DNA from: Olavius algarvensis Delta 4 endosymbiont
GTDB taxonomy: Bacteria; Desulfobacterota; Desulfobacteria; Desulfobacterales; CAJINA01
Direction: 5' to 3'
Assembly (NCBI GenBank): GCA_905176665.1
Contig: CAJINA010000209.1
Coordinates: forward strand, 1-57,952
DNA: 57,952 nucleotides
Below the pieces are notes generated by a model that was given only the letters and a program-made list of their open reading frames with translations, made no database searches and was not told the DNA's origin. The position numbers were made by a program, and so were the translations under genes. Below, piece by piece: positions 44,704-53,599 of this stretch; within the stretch, counting starts at the first letter, position 1, and every line of letters begins with the position of its first letter.

Positions 44704-47700
44704 ATGAGATGTCAGCAATGTAGTGCAGATCTGCCGGGCAGCGCCAAGTTTTGTAATCAGTGCGGACTGCGTGTTGAGGTTGTCTGCCCCGCCTGTGAAG
44801 TTGTTCTACCGCCCGTAAGCCGGTTTTGTCTCTATTGTGGCAAAGATTTAGGCAAGTCAACCCATAGCGACCACATCGATTCAAGCCACCCCCAAAATTA
44901 TACACCTAAACACCTGGTTGAGGAAATTCTCACCAGCCTCGCCACCCCGGAAGGCGAGTACAAGACCGTCACTATTTTATTTGCGGATGTGGCGAGCTCT
45001 ACAGCCTTGTTCGAGAACCTCGACCCCGAAACCGTGCACGAGATCATGGACGGGTGTTTCCGGATTCTGATAGAACAGGTCCACCGGTTCGAAGGCACCG
45101 TCAACCAGTTTCGCGGGGACTGCATTATGGCATTGTTCGGCGCGCCGGTTGCCCAGGAGAATCATGCCCAGCGGGCTTGCCAGGCGGCCTTGGCGATTCA
45201 AAAAGCACTGCCGCCCTTCAGGCAAGAGCTAAAGAGACGTTATGGTATCAACTTCAACATGCGTATCGGGCTCAATTCCGGCCCAGTGGTGGTGGGTGCC
45301 ATCGGCAATCAATCCCGGATGGACTACACGGCTCAGGGAGACACGGCCAATCTGGCCGCGCGGATGGAGGCACTCGCCGAACCGGGCACCATCTATGCCA
45401 CCGAGAACACGTTCAGGCTGGCTGAAGGCTTACTCCGTTTCGAGTACCTTGGCATGCACACGGTCAAAGGCAGGGTCATGGATGTTGGCGTTTACAGGCC
45501 GATTTCATCAAGTAGTAATCGTACCCGTTTCGATGTGAATGCCGAGAGAGGCTTGACCCCCTTTGTGGGTAGACAGGGTGACCTGGAAGTTATCTTTAAG
45601 GCATTCCAGAGTAGTAGAGAGGGTGCCGGGCACGCCGTGGCCGTTACATCGAATCCCGGCCTTGGCAAATCCAGGCTGCTTTATGAATTTCGTAAATCCA
45701 TCACCAACGAAGATGTTTTCTTTTTAGAGGGTAAATGCCTCTCCTTCAGCCGCACCGTGACCTACCATCCTATCATCGATATACTAAAATCGTTATTTCA
45801 TATTGATGAAAATCAGACCGATGCTCAAATCAGAGAAAAGCTCGCCACTGGCTTGGAAGCACTTAAAATCGATTCGAGTCGCTCGCTGCCCTATCTACTG
45901 GAATTGCTGGCGGTCAAAGACAGCGGCATTGATATGGTAAAAACAAGCCCGGAGGCCCGCCGGGAGTGGATCAATGCCGCTTTGATCAGCATGGTGATTG
46001 CCCAGTCCCAACGAAAGCCTCTGATTTTTATCATTGAAGACCTTCACTGGGTTGATACGGCCTCCCGAGGGGCGATCAGTGAGTTGTTGGAAAGTATCCA
46101 TGCGGAACGGGTATTGCTCCTGCTTACCTATCGGCCTGAGTTTGTACCGGATTGGAGTACAAAATCGAACTTTCACCAAATTGTTCTGGGGCGTCTTTCC
46201 GAGGACAATAGCCTGTCTATGGCTTGCCACTTACTTGAAACCCAGGCTGTCGGAAGCGATATCGCCCGGCAGATTATAGAGAAGACCGAAGGCGTTCCGT
46301 TCTATATCGAAGAGTTCGTTCGTTCTCTCAAGGATTTCAATATAGCCTGGAAACATGATGAGGGGGCCGGCTGTGCCGACGAAGGTGCCCTTCGCATTCC
46401 CTCTACAATTCAGGACATCATCATGGCACGGGTCGATATTTTGCCGGAGGCGGCCCGGCATATAATAAAGACAGGCTCCGTGATCGAAAGAGAATTCAGC
46501 CGCGCGCTGATCAGCAGGGCAGCTGGACTGGAGTCTGAGAGTCTTGCAGCGGGTTTAGCCGCTTTGAAGAAAGCCGAGTTGATCTACCAGCGAGGGGCCG
46601 GTTCGGATGCCGCCTACTATTTCAACCATGCCCTCACCATGGAAGTGGTTTACGCGTCCCTGCTTTCGTCTCAGAAACAGCAGATTCACGGCAACGTGGC
46701 AAGGGCCATCGAGGCACTGCATCCAGAGGGGTTGGATGAATACAGCGCCACCCTGGCGAGACATTTTTCTGAAGCCGGCTTTTTTGAAGAAGCGGCTGTC
46801 TATGCGAAAGCGGCTGCGAAAAGAGCCATGCGGTCCGGGGCCTATCTAAATGCAATCGCCCATTCGCAAAGCCAGGTCCATGCACTTGAACAGCTACCGG
46901 TCAGTCAAGTCAACCAGAGACGGATCATCGATGCCCGCACGGTCCTTGCCAACCATTTTTTATCTTTAGACTTATATGCAAAGGCCAAAGACGCGGTAGT
47001 GCCCATTGTGGATATCGCTGTTGAATTAGATTATCAGAAAAGACTGCCGGGCATCTATGTGGCGCTGGGCAGCTATTACTACTGGGTTGACCAGAGCTCA
47101 GCACTGGCGCTGGAATACCTGCGCAAGGCCGTTGAAGTGGCAGAAAATACAGGGGATTTCATTTATCTTTGGTTCAGCAATTTTTTCCTAGGAACAGCCC
47201 TTTCGACGGAATGCCGTTTTGCCGAAGCCACAGAATGCTACAACGTTTCCATGGCTCTCAGTGAAATGGGCAATCACCTGCGTGGACTTTCCGCGGCCAA
47301 AGCAGCGATGACTGCTTACGCATGCCTTTTCACCGGTCGCGTAGACGATGCGTACAACTTTTCCAAAGATGCTTTGCAGGCTGCGGAGGAATGTGCGGAT
47401 GCGCATACAAAAGGGATTGCATACGGTGCTCATGGGGCCGCCTGCTTTTTTAAGGGAAATTTTGACAAGGCCCAGCGTTATCTGTCGGACTCGATTGACT
47501 TTTGTCTCAAAGCAAATCACCTGGCTTTGATGGGCTGGGTGGAGTTATGGCTGGCGCATATTCATTATTACAGCCAGCGCTACACGATGGCCATACTCTT
47601 CTTCAAAAGGGCAGTCGCCACCTGGACGAATACCAGCCAGCTCCAACAATGGCTGCCGTATTTAAAAATCTCACTGGAAAGGGCGATTATATCGGATGGC

Positions 47701-48054
47701 GGCCACCCCGCAACCGACTTTGATCCGATACGTTGCCGACAAAAAAACAAAAACAAGATGGCTGCCGGTATAATTGATGCGACCACTGCCGATATACTGA
47801 TAAATATTGACCATACGTACATCCCCAAAGCGGAGTCGTTGGTCCAGTCAGCCATAGCTGCAGACCAGCATAACGATACTAAATGGTGTCTCGGCCAGGA
47901 CTATTCAGTTTATGCCGAAGTTTGTCGCGCTAAGGGAGACCAGGCAGGAGTAAAGAAAAATCTTTGCAAGGAAGTCGACATTTTTAGTGAATGTGGTGCC
48001 GATGGCTGGGTTGATTTTTATAAAACCCGATTGGGGTCATTACCCCAAAATTGA
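44704..48054 (+). CDS. Zinc ribbon-class III cyclase-ATPase-TPR signalling protein
   Basis: From ATG 44704 (GGGGAAG upstream) the 1116-residue protein has four parts. An N-terminal double zinc ribbon (MRCQQCSADL, CNQCG, CPAC, CLYCG) covers residues 1-50. A class III cyclase domain (about 80-270) follows, with metal Asp in LFADVASST and FRGDCIMALFG. The AAA/STAND-type ATPase (about 285-560) has Walker A SNPGLGKSR and Walker B LIFIIEDLHW. A long TPR-like helical C-terminus completes it. At the substrate-specifying positions there are Gln (NQFRGD) and Thr (MDYTAQGD), not the usual Lys/Asp, so the nucleotide made is uncertain. No cognate gene is nearby. Confidence 0.88.
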   Translation: MRCQQCSADLPGSAKFCNQCGLRVEVVCPACEVVLPPVSRFCLYCGKDLGKSTHSDHIDSSHPQNYTPKHLVEEILTSLATPEGEYKTVTILFADVASSTALFENLDPETVHEIMDGCFRILIEQVHRFEGTVNQFRGDCIMALFGAPVAQENHAQRACQAALAIQKALPPFRQELKRRYGINFNMRIGLNSGPVVVGAIGNQSRMDYTAQGDTANLAARMEALAEPGTIYATENTFRLAEGLLRFEYLGMHTVKGRVMDVGVYRPISSSSNRTRFDVNAERGLTPFVGRQGDLEVIFKAFQSSREGAGHAVAVTSNPGLGKSRLLYEFRKSITNEDVFFLEGKCLSFSRTVTYHPIIDILKSLFHIDENQTDAQIREKLATGLEALKIDSSRSLPYLLELLAVKDSGIDMVKTSPEARREWINAALISMVIAQSQRKPLIFIIEDLHWVDTASRGAISELLESIHAERVLLLLTYRPEFVPDWSTKSNFHQIVLGRLSEDNSLSMACHLLETQAVGSDIARQIIEKTEGVPFYIEEFVRSLKDFNIAWKHDEGAGCADEGALRIPSTIQDIIMARVDILPEAARHIIKTGSVIEREFSRALISRAAGLESESLAAGLAALKKAELIYQRGAGSDAAYYFNHALTMEVVYASLLSSQKQQIHGNVARAIEALHPEGLDEYSATLARHFSEAGFFEEAAVYAKAAAKRAMRSGAYLNAIAHSQSQVHALEQLPVSQVNQRRIIDARTVLANHFLSLDLYAKAKDAVVPIVDIAVELDYQKRLPGIYVALGSYYYWVDQSSALALEYLRKAVEVAENTGDFIYLWFSNFFLGTALSTECRFAEATECYNVSMALSEMGNHLRGLSAAKAAMTAYACLFTGRVDDAYNFSKDALQAAEECADAHTKGIAYGAHGAACFFKGNFDKAQRYLSDSIDFCLKANHLALMGWVELWLAHIHYYSQRYTMAILFFKRAVATWTNTSQLQQWLPYLKISLERAIISDGGHPATDFDPIRCRQKNKNKMAAGIIDATTADILINIDHTYIPKAESLVQSAIAADQHNDTKWCLGQDYSVYAEVCRAKGDQAGVKKNLCKEVDIFSECGADGWVDFYKTRLGSLPQN

Positions 48055-48090
48055 CAAATAATGGGAGAATTGCCCTTAACTTCCTTCCAG

Positions 48091-48117
48091 AATTGTGGTG
48101 CCAAAGGTCGTATTTCA
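48091..48117 (-). repeat. tRNA-Leu 3'-end-like direct repeat, left copy
   Basis: AATTGTGGTGCC and following bases match 52476-52502 at 23 of 27 positions, same orientation. Read on the minus strand, CCTTTGGCACCA resembles the acceptor 3' end CTTCGGCACCA of tRNA-Leu genes. It could be a degenerate attachment site flanking 48.1-52.5 kb. Confidence 0.5.
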
Positions 48118-48269
48118 TAATTCTACAACTAAATCAAAAAGTTGAAAAATTTCAAGTGTCATTAAGCACCACTAACGCACTAATTGTAAGATCCTGGTGG
48201 CATAATCGTACTGGATCGGTATATTTCTCCCCCGGCTTTTAGAGTGTGTAGTCTATACGTGTTGAACTA

Positions 48270-49208
48270 TTAGTGTGTACGTCTGGCCCTGTATATGGTC
48301 CCGGACTTGACCTCCCAGTCCCACGTCTTGTAAGCCCCGCAGTGCAGAGCATACAGGAATTCGACGGAATAAAGTAATGCTATCGATGAATAAAAAATCC
48401 AAAGCAGGATGATGCAGACCGAGCCCAGAGAGCCAAAAAGAACATTGATGCTGGCAACATTCTGGACATAGATACCGAAAGCGGCTCGTGCGCAGATCCA
48501 GAGCACGCCGAAAAGGCCGCCGGCCATCAGCCGATGGCGCAGTTTGATATCGGTAGGCAAGAAGATCCGGGCCGATGTCATGAAAAACAGCATCAGGATC
48601 AGCCAGGAAACGATATTGCTTTGGGATAATGAAAAATATTCCGAAGCAGTCAGGTACAGATCGCCGAGATAGGCTGTCTGCTCGATGGCTTGCTGGAACT
48701 GCCAGGTGGTATCCGAGGCCAAAGTCCAGATAAAATTGAACATGAAAAAAAAGACAATGGCAAAGATGCTCATGAGGGCATAGGCGGCCTGTCCGGCCAA
48801 CAGATTGCGTCTGTTCAGGTTGAAGATTTTCCGGAACGCCTGATCCAGGGATTTGAACAGCAGTCCGCTGATTATGGGCAGCATCATCAGGTTGATGGTG
48901 GTAAACGACCCCAGCCCCACTGAATCCACCAGGTGGGTCTGAACCCATGTCTTGGATACAAAGGGGATCAACTGGTTGATATTATCGACCATGATCGCCA
49001 CCATGTTTTCCGGAAAGAGTCCGTGTAAAACTGTTCTCTGGAACACACTGAAAATAAAGAGAAACAGCGCTGAAAACGGGATGACTGCCAGTAAAAATAC
49101 ATACGAAATGGATGCGGATATGGTGGTGCAATCATTCAATACAAAATTGCGACCGGCAATGTGAAATGCCCTATAAAAGAAAGTTTGACGCCGTCCCGGT
49201 CTCCACAT
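48270..49208 (-). CDS. YihY/BrkB-family inner-membrane protein
   Basis: The 312-residue protein has six or so hydrophobic helices with YihY features: the N-terminal ISASISYVFLLAVIPFSALF, FTTINLMMLPIISGLLFKSLD, and C-terminal FGSLGSVCIILLWIFYSSIALLYSVEF (short blocks). The old name RNase BN is wrong for this family; its role is unknown, perhaps lipid or solute transport. AAGGAGCG lies 11 bases before the ATG. It is downstream of the GcvT-GlyA gene on the same strand, 198 bases away. Confidence 0.85.
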   Translation of the reverse strand: MWRPGRRQTFFYRAFHIAGRNFVLNDCTTISASISYVFLLAVIPFSALFLFIFSVFQRTVLHGLFPENMVAIMVDNINQLIPFVSKTWVQTHLVDSVGLGSFTTINLMMLPIISGLLFKSLDQAFRKIFNLNRRNLLAGQAAYALMSIFAIVFFFMFNFIWTLASDTTWQFQQAIEQTAYLGDLYLTASEYFSLSQSNIVSWLILMLFFMTSARIFLPTDIKLRHRLMAGGLFGVLWICARAAFGIYVQNVASINVLFGSLGSVCIILLWIFYSSIALLYSVEFLYALHCGAYKTWDWEVKSGTIYRARRTH

Positions 49209-49405
49209 AATACTTTCAACGCTCCTTGTAGAACCACATTTGTAAACGAGAAATGAATCGATCTATAGATTATTTTTAGCGCTTATGAAGTTGGGAAAAT
49301 TAATTTCTTAAAAACGACAGGAAAACAAAAGAGAGACCCACTAGTCAATATAAAAAAAGCATAAGGGACGAAAAATACCGCTTACGTCTTTATTCACGCA
49401 AAACT

Positions 49406-52057
49406 CTATTTAAAAGCTTCAGTTATTAAGCCAAGACTTTGTTCAAATTCTTCTTCACTGAAACAGTACCGCATTTCAAGGTAATCTTTTCGCAAAGTTT
49501 TTACTTTGTCTTTCACTTTGGAATTTTTAAGTATCAAATCGGCCATTAAGCCTGCAAGGGTTTCAAACCCTTCCGGATTCATGCCGAAACGGGTCATTTC
49601 GGAAACACCGATTCGCAGCGCCCCGGAGGCCGTAAAACCTTCTTCAACCGGTGTGGCCTGGTAGTTGACGATGATATTGTTTTCTTCCAGTTTGCGTGCA
49701 ACCGAAGCACCGCTTCCGTAACCAACGTTAACAATGACCTGATGTGTGTCAGTGTGTGAGATGGATTGATCTCCTGCTACTTTAAGACCGTTGGCCTTTA
49801 GTGCCATGGCAAAAGCCTTGGCATTCCTAACAACAGCGGCCTGGTATTCTTCTTTGAAGTGATTCATTTCATATGCTGCGAACAGCAAGCCTGTCATGGT
49901 GCCCAGGTGATGGTTGCTGACACTGCCCGGAAATGTTCTTCTTTGAATCGCCTCCCAGAGACCCCACTCAAGATCTGTTTCTTCAAAATCGGAGGCAATC
50001 ACCCCACGCTGGGTACCGAAGTAGGTCTTGTGGGTGGAACCGGTTACGACATGGGCTCCTTCCTTTAGGGGTTCCTGGAAATGCGGGCCATAGAGTCCCA
50101 AAACATGGGCCATGTCATACATGACGATACAATGTGGGGCAAATTCGTCTACCAGGACCCGGATCTGGCTGACCGGCTCCTTCTCAATGATCATACTCTT
50201 GCCAAGGATAACCAGCTCCGGCTGGTGTTCTTTTATGATTTCCCGGCACGCATCAATGTCCATTTTATACGGATTGTTTTTTAAGACCGGAAAATTGACC
50301 ACGGCCGGTCGTTCGGTTTTGGGGTCACGGGCCACAAAATCGCGTAGCGCTCCCATGGGCTGGGCGCTTAAATGACCACCCTTGATAATGTGGTTGTTCA
50401 TGATCTTGCCGATCCGGCGCTGTTCCGACTTGCGGTCGGCGCGATTCAAGAAATCAACCAAAGCACTGTAAAAGGCTGTATTGGCCATCTGGCCTGAGAT
50501 CGCCCTGGATTCAACATTGCCACAATTAAAATAGGCCCGGAACTGGTCGTTGAGTTTGTCTTCGATTTCCTGGATCAGTCCCGTTCCCTGGTAATAAAAA
50601 ACATCTTCACCGGAGAAAGCTTTGATTTCCTTGTGTTCCGCATACCGGTTCACCGGGTCACTGATTGATAACAACCGTGTGATATATGACTGGCTCATCT
50701 CAGAAGGGATCAGGTTGATGCATTCGTTCTGACGCCACTGATGGTTGTCGACGGCTTTTGAAACCAATTGAGAAGCCATGGCCAGAAAATCATCACCTTT
50801 TTCGGTGTCGCTGGTGGATTTTAGACTGTCATGGGGAATGGAACGAACATGCGGCGGAGCCTCGGAACTCATGTGGTAGGGAACCACAACAGCTTTTGCT
50901 CTCTTTTTACGGATTTCAATTTCGAGGGTATCACCTTCAAGGATATTGCTGTCTATTAGCGCAAGGGCAATGGCCCGCCTTTTGGGGTCTTCTTTGAAAA
51001 CAGCGTTAAGCCCGCTGCCGTCAGCTTCCTGAAAAGGGATCATGGTGCCGGAGGTGATGTACCCTACTTGTTTTTCCCCTTTGAACACCCCGTACCCTTC
51101 CCTGGCAATGCCTTTTCCGGTGACGGCAATTGGCATGACCATTCTTGGCAGGGCTTCAAGGTCTTCGAATTTTTGATCGATGATATGTTTAAAGGCGCGG
51201 TATTGTTTTTTCAGGGCTTTTTTCCCGATGAATTCGCTTTTAAGAGGGGAAAAACTAACGGCAAATTTGGAGAGTTTGGAGGCAAACAGTGGAATTTCCT
51301 TGTCCTCATGATCAAGGCCTAGTTCATGACCGTATAAGGGAAGTGCGGCTTCAAGCCGTAAGGTGTCGCGTGCACCGAGACCGATGGGCTTGGCATCCTT
51401 TTTTAGCAGCAGGTTCCAGATGCCGACCGCATCCCTGGTTTCAACGAAAAGTTCAAACCCTAAGGGCTCTCCGGTGTAGCCGGTTCTGGCGATCCAGACT
51501 TCAACACCGTTAATCAGCGCAATGCTTAAATTGTTACGGGCAGGCTCAGGCAGAAAACCTTCGGTGACAATGTTTTCCATAATCGATCTGGATTCAGGTC
51601 CCTGCAGGGAAATCATGGCTACATCAATAGTTCGGTCGATCATTTCAATATCGCCGAATTTAGGCAGGTGCTGTTCAAAATGGGCTATGTCTTTTTCGCG
51701 GTTGGAAGCGTTGACCACCAGCAGGAATTCATCTGCTTTAAACCGGTAGAGATAGGCGTCATCAATCGCACCTCCAGCCTCATTCTGGATCAGGGTATAC
51801 TGGCTTTCACCCACCTCAAGAGCTGCGGCGTTGTTGGTCAGGACATACTGTAGAAACGACAGTGCGTCATTGCCTTTAAAGTAGAGACGGCCCATGTGCG
51901 ATACATCAAAGATACCCGCTGACCTGCGCGTGGCCATATGCTCTTTGATAATACCGTCTGGGTATTGAATCGGCATGTCCCAGCCACCGAATTCAACCAT
52001 TTTGGCATCCAGTTCTACGTGTTGTTGATGCAGTATGGTTTTGTAAAGTTCACTCAT
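49406..52057 (-). CDS. GcvT-GlyA fusion: aminomethyltransferase joined to serine hydroxymethyltransferase
   Basis: The frame encodes 883 residues with no internal stop. Residues 1-400 are a full GcvT protein: VEFGGWDMPIQYPDGI, VSHMGRLYF, the THF-binding NASNREKDI, TGYTGEPLGFELF and the barrel ending EIRKKRAKAVVVPY. After a 25-residue linker, residues 425-883 form an SHMT-like PLP enzyme: NECINLIPSEMSQ, YYQGTGLIQEIEDKL, YDMAHVLGLYG (Asp648) and PLP-binding Lys677 in VTGSTHKTYFGT. Key helices such as NVESRAISGQMANT differ from classical GlyA (NVQPHSGxQAN), so the SHMT half is a divergent type. Joint action would channel methylene-THF between glycine cleavage and serine synthesis. Confidence 0.9.
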   Translation of the reverse strand: MSELYKTILHQQHVELDAKMVEFGGWDMPIQYPDGIIKEHMATRRSAGIFDVSHMGRLYFKGNDALSFLQYVLTNNAAALEVGESQYTLIQNEAGGAIDDAYLYRFKADEFLLVVNASNREKDIAHFEQHLPKFGDIEMIDRTIDVAMISLQGPESRSIMENIVTEGFLPEPARNNLSIALINGVEVWIARTGYTGEPLGFELFVETRDAVGIWNLLLKKDAKPIGLGARDTLRLEAALPLYGHELGLDHEDKEIPLFASKLSKFAVSFSPLKSEFIGKKALKKQYRAFKHIIDQKFEDLEALPRMVMPIAVTGKGIAREGYGVFKGEKQVGYITSGTMIPFQEADGSGLNAVFKEDPKRRAIALALIDSNILEGDTLEIEIRKKRAKAVVVPYHMSSEAPPHVRSIPHDSLKSTSDTEKGDDFLAMASQLVSKAVDNHQWRQNECINLIPSEMSQSYITRLLSISDPVNRYAEHKEIKAFSGEDVFYYQGTGLIQEIEDKLNDQFRAYFNCGNVESRAISGQMANTAFYSALVDFLNRADRKSEQRRIGKIMNNHIIKGGHLSAQPMGALRDFVARDPKTERPAVVNFPVLKNNPYKMDIDACREIIKEHQPELVILGKSMIIEKEPVSQIRVLVDEFAPHCIVMYDMAHVLGLYGPHFQEPLKEGAHVVTGSTHKTYFGTQRGVIASDFEETDLEWGLWEAIQRRTFPGSVSNHHLGTMTGLLFAAYEMNHFKEEYQAAVVRNAKAFAMALKANGLKVAGDQSISHTDTHQVIVNVGYGSGASVARKLEENNIIVNYQATPVEEGFTASGALRIGVSEMTRFGMNPEGFETLAGLMADLILKNSKVKDKVKTLRKDYLEMRYCFSEEEFEQSLGLITEAFK

Positions 52058-52431
52058 AGGAAGCTCTCTGTAATTATAAGGTTGTCATTAGAAAAATATC
52101 ATTTTCCCCAATTATGATAAAAACCGATATTAAATACAATATGCCCATGTCAATGGACAATGCCAGAGATTTTCACGAATAATGGGGTTTGGGATCAGTT
52201 TTTTATGCAGCCGGGCGGGATATATTCAGATTACTTGACTGAAAGCCAAACTATCATTTCTAACAAATCCTGTGATATCAAAGCGTTATCAGAAGTGCGG
52301 CTAATATTGTACTTAAGTTGAGCGTTGATACGGTAACTTTTTGTGCAAAGATTGTGAGTGTTTGCAGTTTTATTAGGTTCGATAGGGATAACGTGCGGTG
52401 TTACTGAGTTTGGCCAACATCTACCCAACGA

Positions 52432-52467
52432 AAAAAAGGGACCGCGATAATCGCAAGTCCCTTTTTT
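52432..52467. terminator. Strong bidirectional intrinsic terminator
   Basis: AAAAAAGGGAC (52432-52442) pairs exactly with GTCCCTTTTTT (52457-52467), with an inner GCGA/TCGC stem. The A and T tracts make it work in both directions. No gene obviously needs it: 52058-52431 is free of recognisable coding sequence, so it may be the tail of a lost element or of a small RNA. Confidence 0.9.
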
Positions 52468-52475
52468 CATTGTAT

Positions 52476-52502
52476 AATTGTGGTGCCGAAGGCCGGATTT
52501 GA
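52476..52502 (-). repeat. tRNA-Leu 3'-end-like direct repeat, right copy
   Basis: Read on the minus strand the site is GTCAAATCCGGCCTTCGGCACCA-like, i.e. the T-loop, acceptor CTTCGGC and ACCA end of a tRNA-Leu, but the 5' part of a tRNA is absent. It matches 48091-48117 at 23 of 27 positions. A remnant attachment site is the simplest explanation. Confidence 0.55.
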
Positions 52503-52534
52503 CATACCATATAATATCAGCATGTTACACATTT

Positions 52535-52622
52535 TGAGATGCAGAAATATAGGGTCTTAATGCATCTCAAATGCATCTCACGGCATCTTATTTCCACCTT
52601 TTTTGCACCTTTTTGCATCTCA
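52535..52622. repeat. Cluster of TGCATCTCA 9-mers
   Basis: Exact copies of TGCATCTCA lie at 52561-52569, 52572-52580 and 52614-52622, and the reverse complement at 52535-52543. A degenerate GGCATCTTA lies between. They directly follow the tRNA-like site. Arm-type recombinase sites or iterons would look like this. Confidence 0.65.
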
Positions 52623-53019
52623 AATTATCGGACCGCCGGGGGGGTACAGGTCCATTTTCACCCCCAGGGTTCATACTATTACATGCCCCGTTCTACTGGC
52701 GAAAAACAAAAGGGGATTGTGATATACGTTAAATAGCTGTTACTAATTGGCAGGGCTGATATTTGGGCCTTTGGCAAGATATCCCATTCCTGTACTTATC
52801 GAGAAATCTTGATAAGCAGCGAATAACGGTGCAAAACGAGAAAAAAGCAATAGTGAAGCCAAGAAGTTAGGAATGGCTTGATTCTATTGACTTATCAGAG
52901 GGTTATGGTAGGCTCTGTCTGGTCCTTCCAAATTTCGATCTAATCATAAAATAGCGGCTAACGATGCCTTTTGTGTCAAAAGGCAGATTTCCACTCAATA
53001 TATAATGTTAAATCAATAG
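52623..53019. other. Gene-free stretch before the cassette, with one hairpin
   Basis: No credible gene is seen. A perfect 9-bp stem TGCCTTTTG-TGT-CAAAAGGCA spans 52965-52985, just upstream of the 53020 gene. GGCTAAC (52954-52960) and GTTAAAT (53008-53014) resemble the outer core boxes of an integron attC, 60 bases apart, but the inner sequence does not fold symmetrically, so I do not call a second attC. Confidence 0.45.
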
Positions 53020-53532
53020 ATGAAAAAAAATATAATTATCGGGATTTCAATAAGCACAGCAATATTCTTATTGGCTGCTGTCTCATTTTTTACGACATTT
53101 GGTTCCTGGGATGGGGTAATACTATCTGCTAAATTCAAATTAAGAATAATTGATAACCTGGGGAAACCAGTTAGTGGAGCAAAGTTATCAGTAATTGAAA
53201 AACATGGGCTTATTGGCACCAAGAAAACGATATCCTACGATTTTCCGATTCAAGAATTTACAGACATGTCACAACCAATATCTGATGCAGATGGGTTTAT
53301 CGAAATATCTCATATGGCTGAAGGAGGGCTCGAGACAGGTGGCGGCTCATTCGCTCTATTTTGGTGCATTCCAGTTAAATTCGATCACCGATCATTTATT
53401 GTAAAAATTGAAACTCCTAATCAAAAGGACCTTCATTTTGATTACTTTGACATGTATAAAAATTGCGACAAAAAAGCATCACACTTTTCAAGTGACGATC
53501 CATTAAATTGCCAACTTGAAATTACAATTTAA
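53020..53532 (+). CDS. Unknown membrane-anchored protein in an apparent integron cassette
   Basis: The 170-residue product has an N-terminal membrane anchor or signal (IIIGISISTAIFLLAAVSFF) and a beta-rich extracytoplasmic part. A segment FKLRIIDNLGKPVSGAKLSV is typical of carboxypeptidase-regulatory/Ig-like domains. Cys occur in FWCIP, KNCDKK and NCQLEI. The gene is much more AT-rich than the core genes. Its stop is followed after 7 bases by an attC-like site, and it has its own short leader, as a mobile cassette would. Function unknown. Confidence 0.65.
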   Translation: MKKNIIIGISISTAIFLLAAVSFFTTFGSWDGVILSAKFKLRIIDNLGKPVSGAKLSVIEKHGLIGTKKTISYDFPIQEFTDMSQPISDADGFIEISHMAEGGLETGGGSFALFWCIPVKFDHRSFIVKIETPNQKDLHFDYFDMYKNCDKKASHFSSDDPLNCQLEITI

Positions 53533-53539
53533 GGTGATG

Positions 53540-53599
53540 ATTTAACAAGTCGCTGCAGTGGACGCTAAAAGACAGCGCCACTAAGCTCGAACGTTATAC
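53540..53599 (+). mobile_element. attC-like integron recombination site
   Basis: The site starts with ATTTAAC (53540-53546; fits RYYYAAC) and ends with GTTATAC (53593-53599; one mismatch to GTTRRRY). Inside, AGTGG-A-CGCT (53557-53566) pairs with AGCGCCACT (53574-53582), leaving A62 (53562) extrahelical. An unpaired central part (T54-C56 against A83-A84) and the outer pairs GC/GC and C46-G93, A45-T94, A44-T95 complete the attC fold. Length is 60 bases, at the short end for attC. No integrase gene is in view. The call rests on structure, not on a match to a known site. Confidence 0.65.

Noticed and set aside
52231..52470. 79-codon minus-strand frame upstream of GcvT-GlyA
   Set aside because: It starts inside the stem of a strong terminator and has no ribosome binding site or family features.
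52539..52736. 65-codon frame over the TGCATCTCA repeats
   Set aside because: The repeat cluster itself creates the frame; no ribosome binding site or sensible protein.
52954..53014. Second attC before the 53020 gene
   Set aside because: Outer boxes GGCTAAC and GTTAAAT fit loosely, but the hairpin between them is off-centre and does not give the attC fold.
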